A stretch of 64,000 nt of DNA from Ruegeria arenilitoris (GTDB taxonomy: Bacteria > Pseudomonadota > Alphaproteobacteria > Rhodobacterales > Rhodobacteraceae), in contig NZ_WQHP01000005.1 in assembly GCF_013035315.1 (NCBI RefSeq), positions 196,001 to 260,000 of the forward strand, in the 5' to 3' direction. The position numbers and the translations under genes were made by a program. The notes under the pieces were generated by a model. The model was given only the letters and a program-made list of their open reading frames with translations. It was not told the DNA's origin and made no database searches. Below are positions 37,978-47,622 of the stretch, piece after piece; position 1 is the first letter of the stretch, and each line of letters starts with the position of its first letter.

Positions 37978-38963
37978 AAACCTACCAACTCGCCGGCATC
38001 GGAAATGCCATTGTCGACGTGATTTCTCAGGCCGATGACAGTTTTCTCGAACTGATGGGCATTGAAAAAGGTATCATGCAGTTGGTCGAACAGGAGCGAG
38101 GCGAGTTGCTATACGCCGCGATGGAAGGCCGGGTGCAGACGCCAGGCGGATCGGTCGCCAACACGATCGCTGGCGCGGGCGCACTGGGGCTGGATTCGGC
38201 GTTTATCGGGCGCGTCCACGACGACGCTCTGGGCCGGTTCTATGCGGACGCGATGAACGAGGATGGCGTCGACTTCGTGAACCCTCCGGTACCGGGTGGT
38301 GAGCTGCCGACCTCGCGTTCGATGATCTTTGTCTCTCCAGATGGCGAGCGGTCGATGAACACCTATCTGGGGATTTCCTCGGAACTGTCGTCTCAGGACG
38401 TCTCGGAAGAGGTCGCGGGCAACAGCCAGATCATGTTCCTTGAGGGCTATCTGTTCGACAAGGAAAAAGGCAAAGCGGCGTTTCTTGAAGCCGCGCGCAA
38501 CTGTCACAAGGGCGGCGGCAAGGCGGGTATCGCCATTTCCGACCCATTCTGCGTAGAACGCCACCGGGTCGATTTCCTGCTTCTGATCGAAAACGAACTG
38601 GATTTCGTCATCGGCAACGAAGCCGAGATCAAATCCCTGTTCGAAACCGACGATCTGGAAGAAGCGCTGGCCAAAACCGCCGCGATCTGCCCTCTGGTCG
38701 TGTGCACACGTTCAGGCGATGGCGTGACCGTTCTGCATGACGGCCAGCGCATTGACGTGCCGGTGGAAAAAGTAGTCCCTGTGGATGCAACCGGCGCAGG
38801 CGATCAATTCGCCGCCGGGTTCCTGTTCGGTATGGCCACAGGCCGCGACTACGAAACCTGCGCCAAGATCGGCAATGTCTGCGCCCGCGAAGTCATCAGC
38901 CATATCGGCCCCCGCCCCGAGGCCAACATGCAAGAGCTGCTGCGTGCCGAAGGGTTGCTGTAA
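37974..38963 (+). CDS. PfkB family carbohydrate/nucleoside kinase (adenosine kinase-like)
   Basis: 329 aa ribokinase-fold enzyme. The N-terminal GIGNAIVDVISQADD, substrate-side TPGGSVANTIAGAGALG and the C-terminal anion-hole/catalytic motif DATGAGDQFAAGFLFG are all present. Its full shape resembles the adenosine kinase branch. It phosphorylates a nucleoside or sugar; the exact substrate is not certain. The ATG overlaps the nth stop (ATGA), indicating one transcript. Confidence 0.9.
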   Translation: MKTYQLAGIGNAIVDVISQADDSFLELMGIEKGIMQLVEQERGELLYAAMEGRVQTPGGSVANTIAGAGALGLDSAFIGRVHDDALGRFYADAMNEDGVDFVNPPVPGGELPTSRSMIFVSPDGERSMNTYLGISSELSSQDVSEEVAGNSQIMFLEGYLFDKEKGKAAFLEAARNCHKGGGKAGIAISDPFCVERHRVDFLLLIENELDFVIGNEAEIKSLFETDDLEEALAKTAAICPLVVCTRSGDGVTVLHDGQRIDVPVEKVVPVDATGAGDQFAAGFLFGMATGRDYETCAKIGNVCAREVISHIGPRPEANMQELLRAEGLL

Positions 38964-38967
38964 CGAA

Positions 38968-39807
38968 CTAATATCCAGCCGCCGCGTCGTTCAGTGCCCA
39001 GTCGTACTGGTACGCTCTGACACGCGGCGTCTGTTGAATACGGGCGCGTAGCTGGGGATCCGCTACTGTTTCGAGATAGGTTAGAACGGCCTTTTCATTC
39101 GGCGCAAAATCCTCGCGGAACCAGATATAGATTTTCGACAGGATAAGCCCGCCGCGGTCGTCAAACCGAACTCCGCGCGGGTCGTTGACATAAGCGCGCT
39201 CGGCAGCGGCGAAGTCGCGTTCCAGCGTTTCAGCGCGCCATGCGCGGTCCATCAGGTTGGGACACCCCACAGCAGCGCAGTTCAGCGCATAGTGAATCCG
39301 GGGCTCGTTGAAAGTCGGGCGGATGATGCGATGCTCAATATCGTTCAGGGTCAGGCTTTGCCCACCCACTTGCGCAATTGGACGGTTCCACGGCCCGATC
39401 GAGACCGGACCGTCCTTGATGTCACGGATCGACGCGACGGGATAATTCTCAAGAACAACCTCGACGGTCAGCGCGTTGTAGAGGTTGATCCAATAGGCCA
39501 GTTGCTGATCACGGGTCAGCTGCGCCGGATCGATGGCATGCAACGCGGTAAGGTAGCTCTGCACTTGCGCCCGGTCCTGCGGCGACACTTGCCCATAGGC
39601 CACCCGGTTCACCCCTTGCGCGTCCGTGGCAACATAGCGGCCCAGAAACCTGTCCCAGATTCGATGATCGACCGCTTCACCGGGCGGCTGAGCAAACCGG
39701 GTTAGGGTCTGCCCCGGCAGGGCCTCGGGCACTGGCAAGGCCAGACGTTCGACGCTTGCACAGGCGGCTAGCACCGGCAGCAATAGCAGGATCAGAAGAT
39801 TTCTCAT
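38968..39807 (-). CDS. DUF547 family lipoprotein
   Basis: 279 aa. The lipoprotein signal is MRNLLILLLLPVLAACAS with lipobox LAAC. The rest is DUF547: LAYWINLYNALTVEVVLENYPVASIRDI, RIHYALNCAAVGCPNL with two Cys, and LSKIYIWFREDF. This domain has a papain-like fold in places, but its activity is unknown. The start overlaps the stop of the radical SAM gene by 4 nt, so the lipoprotein is made along with that enzyme. Confidence 0.88.
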   Translation of the reverse strand: MRNLLILLLLPVLAACASVERLALPVPEALPGQTLTRFAQPPGEAVDHRIWDRFLGRYVATDAQGVNRVAYGQVSPQDRAQVQSYLTALHAIDPAQLTRDQQLAYWINLYNALTVEVVLENYPVASIRDIKDGPVSIGPWNRPIAQVGGQSLTLNDIEHRIIRPTFNEPRIHYALNCAAVGCPNLMDRAWRAETLERDFAAAERAYVNDPRGVRFDDRGGLILSKIYIWFREDFAPNEKAVLTYLETVADPQLRARIQQTPRVRAYQYDWALNDAAAGY

Positions 39808-41177
39808 GACGCATCCTTTTGGGTTCGCCGCAGGGCTCGCATCTGCCCTTTGAGCCGTTTGAGAGGGGCCAGCGCAGGGTCGTTCAGATCCGGCAGGTCG
39901 GGACCACCGGACAGGCGCGGCACCGCCGCGTTCCACCAGCTTGGGCCGGTTGGACCGTCGATACGCTCGGGCGTGGCCAGATGCTGGTCGCGTTGCGCGT
40001 TGTGAACACACATGGACAGCGGACCGTTGGCTGTGGCGACCATGAAAACGCAAGATGCGCAGCGATCCTCTTCCAGCGCATCCGCTGCCATGAAGTTATG
40101 GATGAACACGGATTGCCTTCGGACCGGTCCACGCAAAAGGCCACTGCGCAGACGCAATACACGGCCCAGAAGATGCACCCCAGCCCGAAGGGCAAGCAGT
40201 GGATTGCGCCGCACCAGACGCCGGGCGCTGTCGCGGATGTCGATATGACCATCTGCCGACTCATCGGCCTGCTCAAGCGCGGCCATTACTTTATGTGTTA
40301 GTTGCTTCGCGGACAGAACCGACACCGCACGCCCACCGGCCGTGACGACGCTTGCATAACGGTTGCACTTGGAATGGCCCACGGAAGCCGTGTCAAAATG
40401 CATTGGCGTTTCGTACCCGGCCTCAATCGCGCGTATCACACTGTCCTGGGTAATCCCATCGGGTCGTTCGCGCAGCACCCCCCGGCCGGTATCGGCCTGC
40501 ATCTGGAACGAGACAAAGGCGACCTCTGGTCGATCCCGCAGGAACCTCGCCAGTGATGGAAGCTCTTCGAAATTGTCGCCGAACACGGTCGTGTTGAACA
40601 AGACCCGCAGACCCAGACCGCGTGTGCGGCGGATATAGGCGCGGCGCACCGTATTCAGCTCGGCCTCGCTGGCAAAGCCTTTGCGTTCTTGAGTCATGTC
40701 GACGTGAAAGGCCACATCATCCAGACCCGCCGCCGCCAATCGGGTCAGAAAGGCGCGGCTGGCGCGGATACCGTTGGTCATCAGGCAGGATCGCATGCCC
40801 AACCTTTTGATCTCGCGGCACAGGGCCTCGAGGTCTTCGACCTTGCGCAGGGTCGGATCCCCGCCGGTAAGTTGGACCGAGACACCGGGGCCGTAATGAC
40901 TGTGGATCGTAGCAAGGCGCGCGAACAAAACCGAAAGCGGCGGATCATAGGTCATCTCGGCCCGGTCCGAGAGATAACAGAGGGTGCAATCCAGATTGCA
41001 GCGCTGGGTGACTTCCAGCGCGACGCAAGCAATAGGATAGAACCGGCCCGCAGTCTGACCGGCACCATACTCCCCACACGCCTGCAAACCGCCGCGCAAC
41101 GCAGCGCGACGGTCAGAACCCGTGAACTTGCGTCCGGCGGGCTTTACGGAAGTGAGAAAGGAGGCGGTGTCCTTCAT
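39804..41177 (-). CDS. Radical SAM protein resembling the Tes/MJ0619 family
   Basis: 457 aa. The [4Fe-4S]-SAM motif CNLDCTLC is at residues 60-67, followed by VQLTGGDPTL and LMTNGIRASR. C-terminal cysteines (HSKCNRY, then RCASCVFMVATANGPLSMC) suggest an auxiliary cluster. The block IHNFMAADALEEDRC through SMCVHN resembles the HFMDxYNxDxxR...C...ATPDGR..PFC block of MJ0619/Tes enzymes, which act on lipid hydrocarbon chains. No B12-binding domain is seen. A following DUF547 lipoprotein gene is translationally coupled. A lipid or envelope substrate is therefore plausible but inferred. An in-frame TTG at 41186 is an alternative start. Confidence 0.8.
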   Translation of the reverse strand: MKDTASFLTSVKPAGRKFTGSDRRAALRGGLQACGEYGAGQTAGRFYPIACVALEVTQRCNLDCTLCYLSDRAEMTYDPPLSVLFARLATIHSHYGPGVSVQLTGGDPTLRKVEDLEALCREIKRLGMRSCLMTNGIRASRAFLTRLAAAGLDDVAFHVDMTQERKGFASEAELNTVRRAYIRRTRGLGLRVLFNTTVFGDNFEELPSLARFLRDRPEVAFVSFQMQADTGRGVLRERPDGITQDSVIRAIEAGYETPMHFDTASVGHSKCNRYASVVTAGGRAVSVLSAKQLTHKVMAALEQADESADGHIDIRDSARRLVRRNPLLALRAGVHLLGRVLRLRSGLLRGPVRRQSVFIHNFMAADALEEDRCASCVFMVATANGPLSMCVHNAQRDQHLATPERIDGPTGPSWWNAAVPRLSGGPDLPDLNDPALAPLKRLKGQMRALRRTQKDAS

Positions 41178-41249
41178 ACCCGTCAAGCTAGACAGGTCGA
41201 TCAGATGCGGCCACGCCCCCTCACGCCAACGTGCGGCTTGGTGATTGAA

Positions 41250-41960
41250 TCACCCGCAGCACCCGCCGGATTGTTTCAACGGAGCGGTTGTTGGCGCTTC
41301 GTTCAGGTTCGCACCCCGCCCCAGCCATGTCCGTTCGGCCAGATAGAAATCGGTGAACCGGGTGACAAAGTCCTCGGACACAGTTTTCTGCGGGATGCCG
41401 GTCGCCAGCAAGGCCTGTTGCCAAGCCTTCACCTCGGGGTAGTCCGCGAGCATGTCGTGCCCGCTGTGATCGGACACGATAGCAGCGCGATGGAGCAACG
41501 GCAGCCACGCCAAATCGACATTGCTCAGCGCCTCACCCGCGAAGTAAGGACCGTCGCCAAGCTGCTTTTCAGCCTTCGCGAAAGCGGCGTTCAGCTTGGT
41601 CGTGCGGTCATTGTAGATCGCCTGATCCGCGCTTTGCATCGCGCTGCACTGAATCAGATAATGTTTGCTGGCCTGATAACTCCACGCGCGGTTCAGGGCG
41701 CGCTGTTCGGGTGTCAGGTCGGGCTGCAGCGGCGCGGCTACCTCGTCGAGGTATTCAGCAATTGCGTCAGATTCGAACAGCGCGGTGCCGCCCTCGGTCA
41801 CCAGAACCGGCACCTGGCCTGTCGGCGACAGCTCCAAAAACCAGTCCGGCTTGTCGCTGAGGCTGATGTAGTCGATCTGATAAGGCACCTGCTTCGCTTC
41901 CAAAAGCGCGGTGACGCGCTGAACGAAGGGACAGATTTTGAAACTGATGATACGGATCAT
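41250..41960 (-). CDS. Glutathione S-transferase family protein
   Basis: 236 aa. The N-terminal thioredoxin-like domain has a possible catalytic Cys in SFKICPFVQRVTALLE and the glutathione gamma-Glu site in ESDAIAEYLDE, an omega/zeta-like pattern. The C-terminal helical domain ends in the unusual tail KQSGGCCG. RBS AAAGGAAAG precedes the ATG. It lies 64 bases after the sigZ gene, same strand, whose product also has a cysteine-rich tail. It may handle thiol adducts or oxidised protein thiols. Confidence 0.9.
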   Translation of the reverse strand: MIRIISFKICPFVQRVTALLEAKQVPYQIDYISLSDKPDWFLELSPTGQVPVLVTEGGTALFESDAIAEYLDEVAAPLQPDLTPEQRALNRAWSYQASKHYLIQCSAMQSADQAIYNDRTTKLNAAFAKAEKQLGDGPYFAGEALSNVDLAWLPLLHRAAIVSDHSGHDMLADYPEVKAWQQALLATGIPQKTVSEDFVTRFTDFYLAERTWLGRGANLNEAPTTAPLKQSGGCCG

Positions 41961-42024
41961 GTGTCTTTCCTTTTGCTGGTTTCATCTGTCAGACGAAGCC
42001 CACGCAAAAAAGACGACGATGAGA

Positions 42025-42564
42025 TCAACATTTTTTGCAGGATTGCGGTTTTTCCTGAACGTCCGAGATATTGCCCCGCACATCCATCGAGATATTGCAG
42101 CACTCCTCGAACGCTTGTCGCAGCTCTGCACGTCCCTTCTGAACGCGGGACTTGAGCGTTGAATAGGCCAGCCCCTTTGACTGCGCGTAGTCCTGCTGGG
42201 ACATGCCATTGATGTCGATCGCCATCAGCATATCCGCAGTTTCCTGTGGCAAACCTAGAATGAACGGCTCGACACAGCCCTCAAGGTCCTGACGCGTTTC
42301 CGGATCATCCCGGTGATACCAAAGATCATCCGGGTGCGCCTCGGCCCGGCCCGATTTCCGGTAATAGTCGATGATCGTGCGATCGGCTGTTTGAAACAAC
42401 CATGGCTGCAGTTTCGCCGGGTCTTTAAGGTTTGGTAGACCGGTGAAAACTTTGACCAAAATCTCTTGCAGCAGATCGTCCACATCTGCAGCATTTGACA
42501 CACGCGAATGCAGAAACGCCTTTAGACGTGCGCGGTACTTGGGCCAGATGTCCTCGATCTGCAT
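42025..42564 (-). CDS. sigZ: ECF sigma factor, SigZ type
   Basis: 179 aa. Region 2 (RVSNAADVDDLLQEILVKVFTGLPNL, then KLQPWLFQTADRTIIDYYRK) and region 4 (GMSQQDYAQSKGLAYSTLKSRVQKGRAELR) are clear. The C-terminal extension FEECCNISMDVRGNISDV ending CKKC is the cysteine-rich tail of SigZ sigma factors, a possible metal or redox sensor. No anti-sigma gene is adjacent, consistent with internal sensing through this tail. It sits between rppH, 6 bases upstream, and a GST gene downstream, which may be a regulated partner. Confidence 0.85.
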   Translation of the reverse strand: MQIEDIWPKYRARLKAFLHSRVSNAADVDDLLQEILVKVFTGLPNLKDPAKLQPWLFQTADRTIIDYYRKSGRAEAHPDDLWYHRDDPETRQDLEGCVEPFILGLPQETADMLMAIDINGMSQQDYAQSKGLAYSTLKSRVQKGRAELRQAFEECCNISMDVRGNISDVQEKPQSCKKC

Positions 42565-42570
42565 GCCGTC

Positions 42571-43056
42571 TTATGACAGGTGATCGGCAAAGGCGGCAAC
42601 CACCTGTTCATACACCTCACGTTTGAACGGCACGATCTCGTCGATCAGCTTACCGGGGTCCTGCCATTTCCATTGGGTGAATTCCGGGTGTTCAGTCTGA
42701 ATGTCGATTTGATCGTCGCGGCCAGTGAACCGCAGTAAAAACCATTTCTGTTCCTGCCCGCGATAGCGGCCTTTCCAGATTTTGGGCACGATGTCGTGCG
42801 GCAGATCATAGGGCAGCCAGCCGTCCGTTTCGGCCACAACCTCGACCAGATCAGCCGTTACCCCGGTTTCCTCCCACAACTCGCGCAGGGCAGCATCGCG
42901 GGGGTCTTCGCCCTTGTCGACTCCACCTTGCGGCATCTGCCATGCCTCTTTGTGGCGATCATTGCGCTGGCCGACAAAAATCTTGCCCTCACCATTCATC
43001 AGCATAAGTCCCACGCAGGGGCGATACGGCAGTTTGGCGATTTCTTCGGGGGTCAT
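42571..43056 (-). CDS. rppH: RNA pyrophosphohydrolase
   Basis: 161 aa Nudix hydrolase. The Nudix box [23 protein letters not shown] is complete, preceded by QMPQGG, and the typical [11 protein letters not shown] start and [28 protein letters not shown] follow. It removes pyrophosphate from the mRNA 5' end (or hydrolyses dinucleoside polyphosphates), starting decay. The ATG at 43056 has AGG 7 bases upstream; the one at 43068 has none. Confidence 0.95.
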   Translation of the reverse strand: MTPEEIAKLPYRPCVGLMLMNGEGKIFVGQRNDRHKEAWQMPQGGVDKGEDPRDAALRELWEETGVTADLVEVVAETDGWLPYDLPHDIVPKIWKGRYRGQEQKWFLLRFTGRDDQIDIQTEHPEFTQWKWQDPGKLIDEIVPFKREVYEQVVAAFADHLS

Positions 43057-43096
43057 GCGCGGCCTCATGAATTATGTTGGAAACTCTGTAACAAGC

Positions 43097-45221
<2,125 letters not shown>

Positions 45222-45244
45222 AACACATCACATTTGCGCTGAAG

Positions 45245-45273
45245 AAAGCCGTCTCGAAAGAGGCGGCTTTTTT
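45245..45273 (+). terminator. Intrinsic terminator after fadH
   Basis: An 11-bp stem (AAAGCCGTCTC / GAGGCGGCTTT, one G-U pair) with a GAAA loop and a T tract. Confidence 0.88.
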
Positions 45274-45300
45274 GTGTCGCTTGACCTCACTGGTACCAAA

Positions 45301-45312
45301 GTACATATGTAC
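45301..45312. promoter_or_regulatory. 12-bp palindrome over the start of the RHH gene
   Basis: GTACATATGTAC is perfectly symmetrical and includes the ATG of the next gene. A -35-like TTGACC sits at 45281, so the palindrome would overlap the -10 region. Consistent with autoregulation by the ribbon-helix-helix product. Confidence 0.4.
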
Positions 45313-45567
45313 GAAATGGGTCAGAAAATTGAACGCGCGCAAACAGGAATTCGAATCGAAAAGCGCCTGCTGAAAGTCCTCAAAGGACTCGCAGAGTCGC
45401 TGGACATGACACTTGGCGATCTGATTGAAGGCATCGCCCTGCACAGTTTTGAAAACAAACCGGCGTTCTCTGAGGAAACGCTGGAGAAGATCAAGCAGCT
45501 CAAAAGTGTCTACGACCTCGACTGGACAGCCGAGGACAGTCACCGGTTCAAGGAGGACGGAGAATGA
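45307..45567 (+). CDS. Small ribbon-helix-helix-like protein
   Basis: 86 aa. Residues about 12-45 (TGIRIEKRLLKVLKGLAESLDMTLGDLIEGIALHSF) look like a ribbon-helix-helix fold: a short beta strand then two helices, as in CopG/Arc-type DNA-binding proteins. The C-terminal tail is acidic. The start is ATG 45307 or ATG 45316; neither has a good ribosome site, and the promoter position would make the mRNA nearly leaderless. The stop lies inside the start region of the next gene, with AGGAGG at 45551-45556. The partner gene appears frameshifted. Confidence 0.65.
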   Translation: MYEMGQKIERAQTGIRIEKRLLKVLKGLAESLDMTLGDLIEGIALHSFENKPAFSEETLEKIKQLKSVYDLDWTAEDSHRFKEDGE

Positions 45568-45940
45568 GCGCGATATCACCAGCGCGTTTGAGGCACACGC
45601 CATCGACAACACGACCTTCGGACATGCCGAACATGTTCAGGTCGCATATGATCTACTGCGCAAATATGATTTCATCGATGCGGCCGCGATCTACGCCAAA
45701 GGCATACGTACGCTCGCGGCCAAGGCTGGCGCGCCGGACAAGTTCAACCTGACAATCACCTATGCGTTTATGAGCCTAATCGCCGAGCGTCTTGCCATGA
45801 CTCAAGCTAAGACCTTCGAAGCTTTCACCAAGGAAAACCCCGATCTGATGACTAAGACCGTACTCGATCAATGGTATTCAAAGGATCGCTTGAATTCGGC
45901 ACTGGCGCGTGGTGTTTTCTTGTTGCCTGCCGCCGCATAG
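45564..45940 (+). pseudogene. Conserved hypothetical protein with an apparent frameshift at its start
   Basis: A protein-like frame runs from about 45566 to 45940: RDITSAFEAHAIDNTTFGHAEHVQVAYDLL, then AAIYAKGIRTLAAKAG, FNLTITYAFMSLIAERL and LARGVFLLPAAA. It resembles a widespread uncharacterised family with FxHxxHVxxAxxxL and TxTxA motifs. The well-placed ATG at 45564 (AGGAGG 7 bases upstream) is one base out of phase with this frame, and no in-frame start with a ribosome site exists. Either one base was lost just after the start, or the upstream RHH frame shifts +1 at GAA-TGA. Function unknown. Confidence 0.6.
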
Positions 45941-45966
45941 AGAACACGACGGCATCGCCGCGCATC

Positions 45967-46407
45967 CTATTCCACGTTGATCGTGATCACCTCGGACACG
46001 ATTGGGGGCGAATGCGGCACGTGGCCTGCGTCACCCAGCACCAGTTGCAGCGTGTGTTGGCCCGCAGGCAATTCAAGCGTCGTTTCGGTTTGCCCTCCGC
46101 CAAAGTGCACATGGTTATCATCTGCTGGAAGACCATAGGCCAACTCGTCCAAGCCATCTTCGCCTTCGCCAATCGGGGGGCGGTTGATCAGAAGATGGTG
46201 ATGCCCGGTATTCTCTGCCTCGGTGCCGGCGGGCGCCACGCCCATTCCGCTCAGTCCAAAGACAACGGTGACTGGGGACGAGACCGTGTCGCCATCCGCG
46301 AGGTTCACAAAATAGACCCGCGCATCCGGGTTCGAGGGCGTCTCGCCACCGCCCCAGGCAAGGGTAGCGGAAAGACATAAGGCTGCGGTGATAAAAATGG
46401 CTTTCAT
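45967..46407 (-). CDS. DUF4399 family exported protein
   Basis: 146 aa. The signal peptide MKAIFITAALCLSATLAWG is followed by RVYFVNLADGDTVSSPVTVVFGLSGMGVAPAGT, GHHHLLIN and DDNHVHFGGGQTETTLELPAGQHTLQLVLGD, the DUF4399 pattern. Several conserved His (GHHH, NHVHFG) suggest metal binding. RBS GGAGGAGA lies just upstream of the ATG. It is convergent with the frameshifted gene. The function is unknown. Confidence 0.85.
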   Translation of the reverse strand: MKAIFITAALCLSATLAWGGGETPSNPDARVYFVNLADGDTVSSPVTVVFGLSGMGVAPAGTEAENTGHHHLLINRPPIGEGEDGLDELAYGLPADDNHVHFGGGQTETTLELPAGQHTLQLVLGDAGHVPHSPPIVSEVITINVE

Positions 46408-46500
46408 GATCTCCTCCGTCGACACAAATTTGCCATTGTCATGTTAACACAATCGCCCTCAGACGCCTAAAAACCTTGGCTTACTGGCTTTGTGCCCATC

Positions 46501-46528
46501 TGGGAAACCACCGTTTCCGCGTTTCCCA
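46501..46528. promoter_or_regulatory. Inverted repeat upstream of the LysR gene
   Basis: TGGGAAAC (46501-46508) pairs with GTTTCCCA (46521-46528), and an inner GTTTCC (46513-46518) gives a second, shorter dyad. It sits about 110 bases before the LysR start, between it and the divergent DUF4399 gene. Confidence 0.45.
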
Positions 46529-46636
46529 TATGCAAACGATCCGATTTGAATCCCTGATATTATCCAATGTCTGCCCTGTTTCCGCCCAGATTGGGCGTCA
46601 GTTTTGGAAAAAAGGACTAAGACCTGGGGAACGAGA

Positions 46637-47542
46637 ATGGACAGACTGACCGAAATGGAAGCCTTTGCCAATGTGGTAGACCAGGGTGGTTTTACCGACG
46701 CGGCAAAGAAAATGGGCATCTCCAAATCGGCCGTGTCAAAGCATGTATCAAGCCTCGAGGCCCGATTGGGTGCGCGGCTGCTGAACCGCACGACACGGCG
46801 CGTATCGCCCACTGAAATTGGCCTTGCCTACTATGACCGCGCGCGGCGCGTGTTGAATGATGCCGGTGAAGCCGACGCTCTGGTGACCTCGATGCAGTCC
46901 GCCCCCTCGGGTCTGCTTCGGATCAGTGTGGCGACGGATTTCGGCGTGAATCACCTGTCTCCGGTCCTGTCGGATTTTCTAGCTGCCTATCCCGACATCA
47001 CTGTGAACATGGTTCTCAACAATCGCTATGTCGAACTGATCTCGGAAGGGTTTGACGTGGCCGTGCGCATTGGCGAGCTGGAAGACAGCACCCTGCGCGC
47101 CCGCAAGTTGACCGAAACGGTCAAGCGGATGGTCGCGGCCCCAAGCTATATCGAGAAATTCGGCCGACCGCAGAAGATTGACGATCTGAACGAACACAAG
47201 CTGCTGCACTATTCCAGCCAGTCTTCCGGCAATGTCTGGAAACTGACGGCGCCTTCAGGTGAAAAGCGGCAAGTGCGCACCGCCGGATGGCTAAGCGTCA
47301 ATGACGGCCAGTCACTGCTGAACGCGGCTATTTCCGGCCTGGGGATCGCATATCTGCCCAGCTATCTTTACGCAGACGCGCTGAAGTCTGGTGCCGTTCT
47401 GGACGCCATGCCCTCGCTGCCGGATGAGGTTCAGGGCGTGTATGCCGTTTACCCGCCCGGCCGTTTCACGCAGCCCAAGGTGCGGGCTTTCATAGATTTT
47501 CTTGTCGATGCCTTTCACGAGAAAGGTCCGATGGACTGGTGA
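46637..47542 (+). CDS. LysR family transcriptional regulator
   Basis: 301 aa. The HTH (GGFTDAAKKMGISKSAVSKHVSSLEARLGARLLNRTTRRVSPT) follows MDRLTEMEAFANVVDQ, the N-terminus of the CrgA-like subgroup. The effector domain has PSGLLRISVATDFGVNHLSPVL and a final pocket around GIAYLPSYL. GGGGA lies about 8 bases upstream. The nearest divergent gene is the DUF4399 protein; the target is unknown. Confidence 0.92.
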   Translation: MDRLTEMEAFANVVDQGGFTDAAKKMGISKSAVSKHVSSLEARLGARLLNRTTRRVSPTEIGLAYYDRARRVLNDAGEADALVTSMQSAPSGLLRISVATDFGVNHLSPVLSDFLAAYPDITVNMVLNNRYVELISEGFDVAVRIGELEDSTLRARKLTETVKRMVAAPSYIEKFGRPQKIDDLNEHKLLHYSSQSSGNVWKLTAPSGEKRQVRTAGWLSVNDGQSLLNAAISGLGIAYLPSYLYADALKSGAVLDAMPSLPDEVQGVYAVYPPGRFTQPKVRAFIDFLVDAFHEKGPMDW

Positions 47543-47564
47543 ATTAACCTCGGTGAAACTGAAT

Positions 47565-47594
47565 GGCCCGCGTCTTGTGCGCGGGTCTTTTTTT
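47565..47594 (+). terminator. Intrinsic terminator after the LysR gene
   Basis: A stem of CCCGCG / CGCGGG extended by G-U and G-C pairs, with a 7-base loop and a run of seven T. Confidence 0.8.
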
Positions 47595-47622
47595 GAGCAG
47601 AACAGGCCTGAAGTGAGGACGC

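Noticed and set aside
40689..42155. 488-codon plus-strand open frame
   Set aside because: It spans the opposite strand of the radical SAM, GST and sigZ genes, all of which have strong motifs; its own translation is low-complexity.
45425..45563. Upstream extension of the frameshifted hypothetical protein
   Set aside because: It overlaps the RHH gene by 140 bases with a Ser/Arg-rich shadow translation and no ribosome site, so it is not a credible start.
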